10,979 nt of DNA from Bacteroidales bacterium (GTDB lineage: Bacteria > Bacteroidota > Bacteroidia > Bacteroidales > UBA932): NCBI GenBank assembly GCA_004555145.1, contig SFJB01000059.1, forward strand, positions 1 through 10,979. The letters are read 5' to 3'. The position numbers were made by a program, and so were the translations under genes. Positions 7,004-10,979 of the stretch are shown here, piece by piece (the first letter of the stretch is position 1; each line of letters starts with the position of its first letter). The notes under the pieces are model-generated. The model was not told the DNA's origin. It worked only from the letters and a program-made list of their open reading frames with translations, and made no database searches.

Positions 7004-7011
7004 CAAATATA
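7004..7011 (-). promoter_or_regulatory. Orphan minus-strand -7 box
   Basis: Read on the minus strand this is TATATTTG, a perfect TAnnTTTG. A TTG stands 22 bp further upstream on that strand. It points leftward into about 100 bp of non-coding DNA and then the hairpin at 6867-6900, with no recognisable gene downstream. It may drive a short RNA, a micro-ORF or antisense to the lipoprotein mRNA, or be a leftover of a lost gene. Confidence 0.4.
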
Positions 7012-7056
7012 GCGTATTACCTAGGGTACGAGTCAAGTGTTTTTCAGAAAAATTGT

Positions 7057-7064
7057 TAACTTCG
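7057..7064 (+). promoter_or_regulatory. Candidate -7 box of the GH92 gene
   Basis: TAACTTCG matches TAnnTTTG at all but one position and lies 25 bp before the ATG at 7090. No convincing -33 TTTG is seen at the right distance. It is the only plausible promoter between the hairpin and the gene. Confidence 0.4.
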
Positions 7065-7089
7065 TGAAATAACACTAGCATTCCGGCGT

Positions 7090-9726
7090 ATGACAAGCAT
7101 ATTTCTCGCAGTGAAACTGCCTCTCCTGGCGCTGCTTTCCTCCATAGTCTCCCTGGTCAACCCTTTTGTGGGGACTGATTTCCACGGACATACCTTCCCC
7201 GGTGCCGCCTACCCCTTCGGTATGGTGCAGCTCAGTCCGGACACCCGCCCCGACAGCGGCAACTGGGACGGATGCAGCGGATATCATTATTCGGATTCGC
7301 TGATTTACGGCTTCAGCCACACCCACCTCAGCGGCACTGGCTGCGATGACCTCTGCGACATAATGGTGATGCCGGTGAGGGGCTTCAAGGCCCCGGCGGG
7401 AAGGAAGGATTACGCGTCCACCTTCTCACACGCGAACGAAAAGGCGAGCCCGGGATACTACGAGGTCAGGCTGGACCGTTACGACGTGAGGGCAAGGCTC
7501 AGTGTCGGCAGGAGGGCAGGCTTCCACGAGTACAGTTTCGCACCCGGCAGCGCCCCGCAAATAATTCTCGACCTCAAACACAGGGACCAGGTGCTCGACG
7601 CGGAGCTGCACTGCGACGGCAGGAGGGTTGTCAGCGGCCACCGCAGGTCCAGAAGCTGGGCTACGGACCAGAGCGTGTATTTCTACGCCGAGTTCAGCGA
7701 GCCCTTCGAGCGCAGCCTCCTGGACGCCGAGGGCACAACTGCGCTTCTGACTTTCTCCAGGCGCTGCAGGAAGGTGGAGCTGAGGGTAGGCATATCCTCC
7801 GTGTCGGTGGAGAACGCGAAGCTCAACCTCGAAGCCGAAGCGGGCAAGGACTTCGAATCCTGCCTTGATAATTGCGTAAACGCTTGGGAATCATTTCTTT
7901 CCAAACTCGCACCTCCGTCCGGTTTTCCTTACCCTGAAGTCTTCTACACTGCCTTGTACCACTGCGCAATCCATCCTTCCCTGTACTCCGACGCAAACGG
8001 GGAATACCGTGGCATGGACAGGCAGGTTCACCGCGCCCTGCGCAGCGACGGTACGCCTTTCGAGCGGTACACAATCTTCTCCCTCTGGGACACTTTCAGA
8101 GGCCTGCATCCCCTGCTCTGCGAGCTGGAACCGGAGCGCAGCGCGGACTTCATCAATTCCTTCATCTCTATTTACCACGAGGCCGGGAAGCTCCCGGTCT
8201 GGGAGCTCTGGGGCAACGAAACCAATTGTATGATAGGTTATAACGCAGCCCCGGTAATCGCAGACGCAGCGGCGCGGGGAATAGGCGGTTTCGATCTGGA
8301 GGAAGCTTTCGAGGCAATGCTAGCCTCCTCGCGCAACGGGGAGTTCGGCCTGGACAGTTTCCGGCGCAACGGTCTGGTGCTCGCCGACGACGAACACGAA
8401 TCGGTGTCCAAGACCCTGGAATACGCCTACGACGACTGGTGCGTGGCGCAGGTGGCGAAGATGCTCGGCAGGCTTGAGGAGTATGAGGAATATATGCGCT
8501 CGGCGCAGTACTGGCGCAACGTGTTCGATCCGCAGACCGGCTTTATGCGTGCGCGGCTCAACGGGCGCTTCGTGACCCCGTTCCACCCGACCGAGGTCAA
8601 CAACCACTACACTGAAGCCAACAGCTGGCAGTACAGCTTTTTCGTGCCTCACGACCTGGTCGGGCTGATGGAGGCGCACGGCGGCAGGGAGGCGTTCCTG
8701 ACCCGCATCGACTCGCTTTTCCGCGCCCCGGAGAAGACCAGAGGACGCACCCAGGCCGACATCACCGGACAAATAGGCCAATACGCCCACGGCAACGAGC
8801 CTAGCCACCACATCGCCTGGATTCCCGAGCTGCTGGGGCGCCCGGACATGAGCCGCGAACTCGTGCAGCGCATACTCACCACGCTCTACAGCAACGAGCC
8901 GGACGGCCTTTGCGGCAACGACGACTGCGGGCAGATGTCCGCCTGGTACGTCCTGAGCGCGCTCGGCCGCTATCCCGTGTGTCCGGGAGCGGAGCTCAAA
9001 ACTCTCAGCTCGATGCCGAAGACCATAGTCGTGAACCCGGTGTTCGAGATGGAGAGCGACATAATTCTGGACAGCTTGCGCGTCAGCATAGGCAACATCG
9101 AGCCCGGAGCGAAGGCATACTACAGCATAGACGGGGGCACGGAGAAGGAGTACAGGGAGCCGCTGGTTATCAGCGAACCTTGCACCATTGAGGCGTATTG
9201 CGTCGCAGGCGACGGCAGGAGGAGTTTTACCACGCGCACGTCATTGCGCAAGGTGAGAAGGGATATGACAGTGACACTCGGCCAGCGCTACAACCCGCAG
9301 TATAGCGGAGGCGGGGACGAGGCGCTCATCGACGGCTTCCGGGGCAGCACCAACTGGCGCACCGGCGGTTGGCAGGGCTACCAGGGCGTGGACTTCACTG
9401 CCGTGGTGGATCTGCTGCGCGTGAGGCACATAGGAGAGCTGAGCGCGGGTTTCTGCCAGGATGCACGTTCGTGGATATGGATGCCGCGCAGCGTAGAGTT
9501 CTACAGTTCACTGGACGGGAAGGAGTACAAATTCGAGGGTAGCGTTGAGAGCGGGGTCGATCCGCAGGACTACGAAATCAGCATTCACGAACTGGGGCTC
9601 AGGCTCGACAAGGAGGCAAGGTACGTCAAGATTATCGCCCGCCAGTTCGGCACCATTCCGGACTGGCATCCCGGTGCCGGCGGTCAGAGCTTCATCTTTA
9701 TCGACGAGATTTCCGTCAAGGAATAA
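7090..9726 (+). CDS. GH92 exo-alpha-mannosidase with Fn3-assoc/CHB_HEX-like and F5/8 type C tail
   Basis: An 878-residue calcium-dependent exo-alpha-mannosidase of family GH92, which trims terminal alpha-mannose from glycans such as N-glycans or yeast mannan. A signal peptide of about 21 residues leads straight into the GH92 N-terminal domain (VNPFVGT, HGHTFPGA, GFSHTHLSGTGC). The (alpha/alpha)6 catalytic domain shows the two signature sites: GNEPSHH with Glu570 in the position of the family's acid, and GNDDCGQMSAWYV at 609-621 carrying the acidic cluster of the base. After YPVCPG (about residue 635) the usual GH92 C-terminal segment is not seen. Instead there is a Fn3-associated/CHB_HEX_C-like domain (about 648-722, AYYSIDGG) and an F5/8 type C carbohydrate-binding domain (about 725-878, TNWRTGGWQG, DWHPGAGG). 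No lipobox is present, so it is probably periplasmic. Linkage specificity cannot be told. It stands alone, without SusCD. Confidence 0.93.
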   Translation: MTSIFLAVKLPLLALLSSIVSLVNPFVGTDFHGHTFPGAAYPFGMVQLSPDTRPDSGNWDGCSGYHYSDSLIYGFSHTHLSGTGCDDLCDIMVMPVRGFKAPAGRKDYASTFSHANEKASPGYYEVRLDRYDVRARLSVGRRAGFHEYSFAPGSAPQIILDLKHRDQVLDAELHCDGRRVVSGHRRSRSWATDQSVYFYAEFSEPFERSLLDAEGTTALLTFSRRCRKVELRVGISSVSVENAKLNLEAEAGKDFESCLDNCVNAWESFLSKLAPPSGFPYPEVFYTALYHCAIHPSLYSDANGEYRGMDRQVHRALRSDGTPFERYTIFSLWDTFRGLHPLLCELEPERSADFINSFISIYHEAGKLPVWELWGNETNCMIGYNAAPVIADAAARGIGGFDLEEAFEAMLASSRNGEFGLDSFRRNGLVLADDEHESVSKTLEYAYDDWCVAQVAKMLGRLEEYEEYMRSAQYWRNVFDPQTGFMRARLNGRFVTPFHPTEVNNHYTEANSWQYSFFVPHDLVGLMEAHGGREAFLTRIDSLFRAPEKTRGRTQADITGQIGQYAHGNEPSHHIAWIPELLGRPDMSRELVQRILTTLYSNEPDGLCGNDDCGQMSAWYVLSALGRYPVCPGAELKTLSSMPKTIVVNPVFEMESDIILDSLRVSIGNIEPGAKAYYSIDGGTEKEYREPLVISEPCTIEAYCVAGDGRRSFTTRTSLRKVRRDMTVTLGQRYNPQYSGGGDEALIDGFRGSTNWRTGGWQGYQGVDFTAVVDLLRVRHIGELSAGFCQDARSWIWMPRSVEFYSSLDGKEYKFEGSVESGVDPQDYEISIHELGLRLDKEARYVKIIARQFGTIPDWHPGAGGQSFIFIDEISVKE

Positions 9727-9731
9727 GGGTA

Positions 9732-10925
9732 CTATTTCAGGAGGCTGAGCAGGTAATCGCACTTGGCCTTGTTGCCCAGGGTCTTCCCGGGGGTGCAGGA
9801 AAGCTTCACGCAGTCGTGCCATTCCCTGAGCTCGGTAATGCGTCCCCGCGTGAGTTTGAGGACTATGTTCATAGGCTCAGCTCCTACCACGTCGCAGGTG
9901 AGGAAAGTGCCTACTCCGTAGGAATCCTGGAGCCTTCCCGCCACATAACGGTGAATCTCCACTGCCCGGTCTATGTTCAGGCCGTTGCTGTAGCATACCT
10001 GCTTCGTGGCCGGGTCAATGCCGAGCTGGAGGTACTTCGCTATTATCTTCTCCGTCTGCTCCTCCTCGTTCCCGGAGTCCACCCTGAGACCCTTGTACAT
10101 CATCGCCATCCTCTTGCTGAGGTTGCTGAAGAAGACCTTGTCGCCGAAGCAATCGTATAGATAGATGCCGTTGTCGCCGTCATAAACGTCGCTGAACTTC
10201 TTCATCACGTTGAAGTTGCACTCAAATATCCCGCTCACGTTCTCTTCGAAGCTGATAAGCTGGTGGGACATGGTTCCCAGAGGCGCGCAGCCGTACTTCA
10301 TGGCAAGATAGACATTCGAAGTCCCGGTGAACCTGCCGCTCCATTCGCGAGAATCGTACACCTCCTTCATTACCCTGACCACCATATCGTGATGCGCGAA
10401 GCTGAGGCGCCTTCTGGTACCCATATCTCCGAGGGTCAGACCCTCGGAGAAGATCTGCTCTGCCTTCAGCCTTGCCCGCTGCTCCTCAAGGGCGGCATCG
10501 TAACGGTCCAGGTCACCCCTCATGGAGTGGATCAACTCGGAAATGCAACTCAGAATCGGCATCTCCCACATTATGGCGGAGAACCATTTTCCACGCACGT
10601 TGATATCCAGATGGCCCTCGCTGTCCTGACTTATGCTCAGTTCCCTGGGATTGAAACGGAATCCTTTGAGGAAGGTGAAGTACCACAGAGGCAGATACTG
10701 GCAGTGGTCCCTCATAAAGGCGATTTCCTCATCGCTGATTGCCAACTCACTGAGGCTCTCCAGCTGCTCCTGAAGCATTTGGGCAAAGCCCTGGGGATAG
10801 ACCTCGCGGTTACGGTCATAGAAAGTATATTCCACCTCTGCCCGGGGATAGGTCTCGAGTATATAGTACTGACAGGTGAAAGTGTACAGGTCGTTATCGG
10901 TAAAGTGTCGGATTATCGGTTCCAT
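9732..10925 (-). CDS. pncB: Nicotinate phosphoribosyltransferase
   Basis: A 397-residue cytoplasmic enzyme of NAD salvage (Preiss-Handler pathway) that makes nicotinate mononucleotide from nicotinate and PRPP with ATP hydrolysis (EC 6.3.4.21). It follows the short enterobacterial-type PncB along its length: TDNDLYTF near the start, RFNP, GTRRRLSF (168-175), GTSNV (201-205), PLGTMSHQ with His221 in the place of the phosphorylated histidine, LRVDSG, YGVGTFLTCD (336-345), MNIVLKL and a C-terminal PGKT. Two departures are visible: DSGN where PncB usually has DSGD, and SHQL where it usually has AHEW. ATG 10925 is chosen over an in-frame TTG at 10946, because the -7 box lies between them. It is convergent with the GH92 gene, with 5 bp between stops. 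Confidence 0.94.
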   Translation of the reverse strand: MEPIIRHFTDNDLYTFTCQYYILETYPRAEVEYTFYDRNREVYPQGFAQMLQEQLESLSELAISDEEIAFMRDHCQYLPLWYFTFLKGFRFNPRELSISQDSEGHLDINVRGKWFSAIMWEMPILSCISELIHSMRGDLDRYDAALEEQRARLKAEQIFSEGLTLGDMGTRRRLSFAHHDMVVRVMKEVYDSREWSGRFTGTSNVYLAMKYGCAPLGTMSHQLISFEENVSGIFECNFNVMKKFSDVYDGDNGIYLYDCFGDKVFFSNLSKRMAMMYKGLRVDSGNEEEQTEKIIAKYLQLGIDPATKQVCYSNGLNIDRAVEIHRYVAGRLQDSYGVGTFLTCDVVGAEPMNIVLKLTRGRITELREWHDCVKLSCTPGKTLGNKAKCDYLLSLLK

Positions 10926-10933
10926 AATTACCG

Positions 10934-10965
10934 CAAAATTGGGCAATTTTTTGCTAAATGCAAAA
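10934..10965 (-). promoter_or_regulatory. Promoter of pncB
   Basis: On the minus strand TTTTG (10965-10961), a 19-bp spacer and CAATTTTG (10941-10934) match the Bacteroidota -33/-7 arrangement, with one mismatch in the -7 box. The ATG at 10925 follows the -7 box by only 8 nt, so the predicted transcript would be nearly leaderless unless another promoter exists beyond the window. Confidence 0.5.
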
Positions 10966-10979
10966 CACGCAGGTCCGGA

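Noticed and set aside
7018..7028. TACCTAGGGTA near-palindrome between the GH92 promoter and the minus-strand -7 box
   Set aside because: The arms are only 4 bp, which is expected by chance in a gap of this size.
241..9726. Reading the cluster as a polysaccharide utilisation locus
   Set aside because: The receptor lacks a SusD partner and is smaller than usual SusC proteins, no sensor-regulator is intact, and the GH92 stands alone with its own promoter.
9727..9800. Bidirectional terminator between the GH92 gene and pncB
   Set aside because: The gap is 5 bp and no stable stem with a U-tract is visible; the G/C-rich runs nearby lie inside pncB codons.
10926..10946. TTG start at 10946 for pncB
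   Set aside because: The codons between 10946 and 10925 coincide with the likely -7 box, and ATG 10925 begins just before the conserved TDNDLY segment.

Overview
The window looks like chromosomal DNA from a Bacteroidota bacterium, most likely of the order Bacteroidales. The grounds are a TonB-dependent receptor with an N-terminal CarboxypepD_reg-like domain, a large Bacteroidales-style lipoprotein with Fibrobacter-paralogous-type (FISUMP-like) modules, a GH92 alpha-mannosidase, and repeated matches to the Bacteroidota promoter signature (-33 TTTG / -7 TAnnTTTG). The genus cannot be fixed from this stretch; a Rikenellaceae-like or uncultured gut Bacteroidales lineage would fit.

Layout, left to right. 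Positions 1-251 hold the start of an unrecognised minus-strand gene that runs off the edge (1-91) and a plus-strand relic of a LytTR DNA-binding domain (about 120-224). A two-gene minus-strand unit follows: a small His-rich membrane/exported protein (2607-2942) and, 53 bp downstream, a TonB-dependent outer-membrane receptor (241-2553). Divergent from it is a secreted histidine acid phosphatase (3203-4489). Both sides of that divergent region carry a -7 box. Next on the plus strand are a 752-residue lipoprotein made of Ig/FN3-like and two FISUMP-like modules (4603-6861), a strong 14-bp hairpin (6867-6900), and a GH92 exo-alpha-mannosidase with an unusual C-terminal tail (7090-9726). Convergent with it, 5 bp away, is nicotinate phosphoribosyltransferase pncB (9732-10925, minus), with its promoter just inside the right edge.

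How they may work together: the first five main genes encode exported or envelope proteins (metal/siderophore-type uptake, phosphate-ester hydrolysis, surface lipoprotein, mannoside hydrolysis). This suggests nutrient scavenging from outside the cell. There is no SusC/SusD pair, so this is not a canonical polysaccharide utilisation locus. The best-supported functional coupling is the His-rich protein with the TonB receptor. Its divergent pairing with a phytase-type phosphatase is suggestive but unproven. pncB is a housekeeping NAD-salvage gene and probably unrelated.

I found no CRISPR array, insertion sequence, tRNA, rRNA or defence system. The less ordinary items are the GH92 fused to a tail typical of GH20 hexosaminidases, an orphan minus-strand promoter after the lipoprotein gene, a 12-bp palindrome in the lipoprotein promoter, and the LytTR relic.
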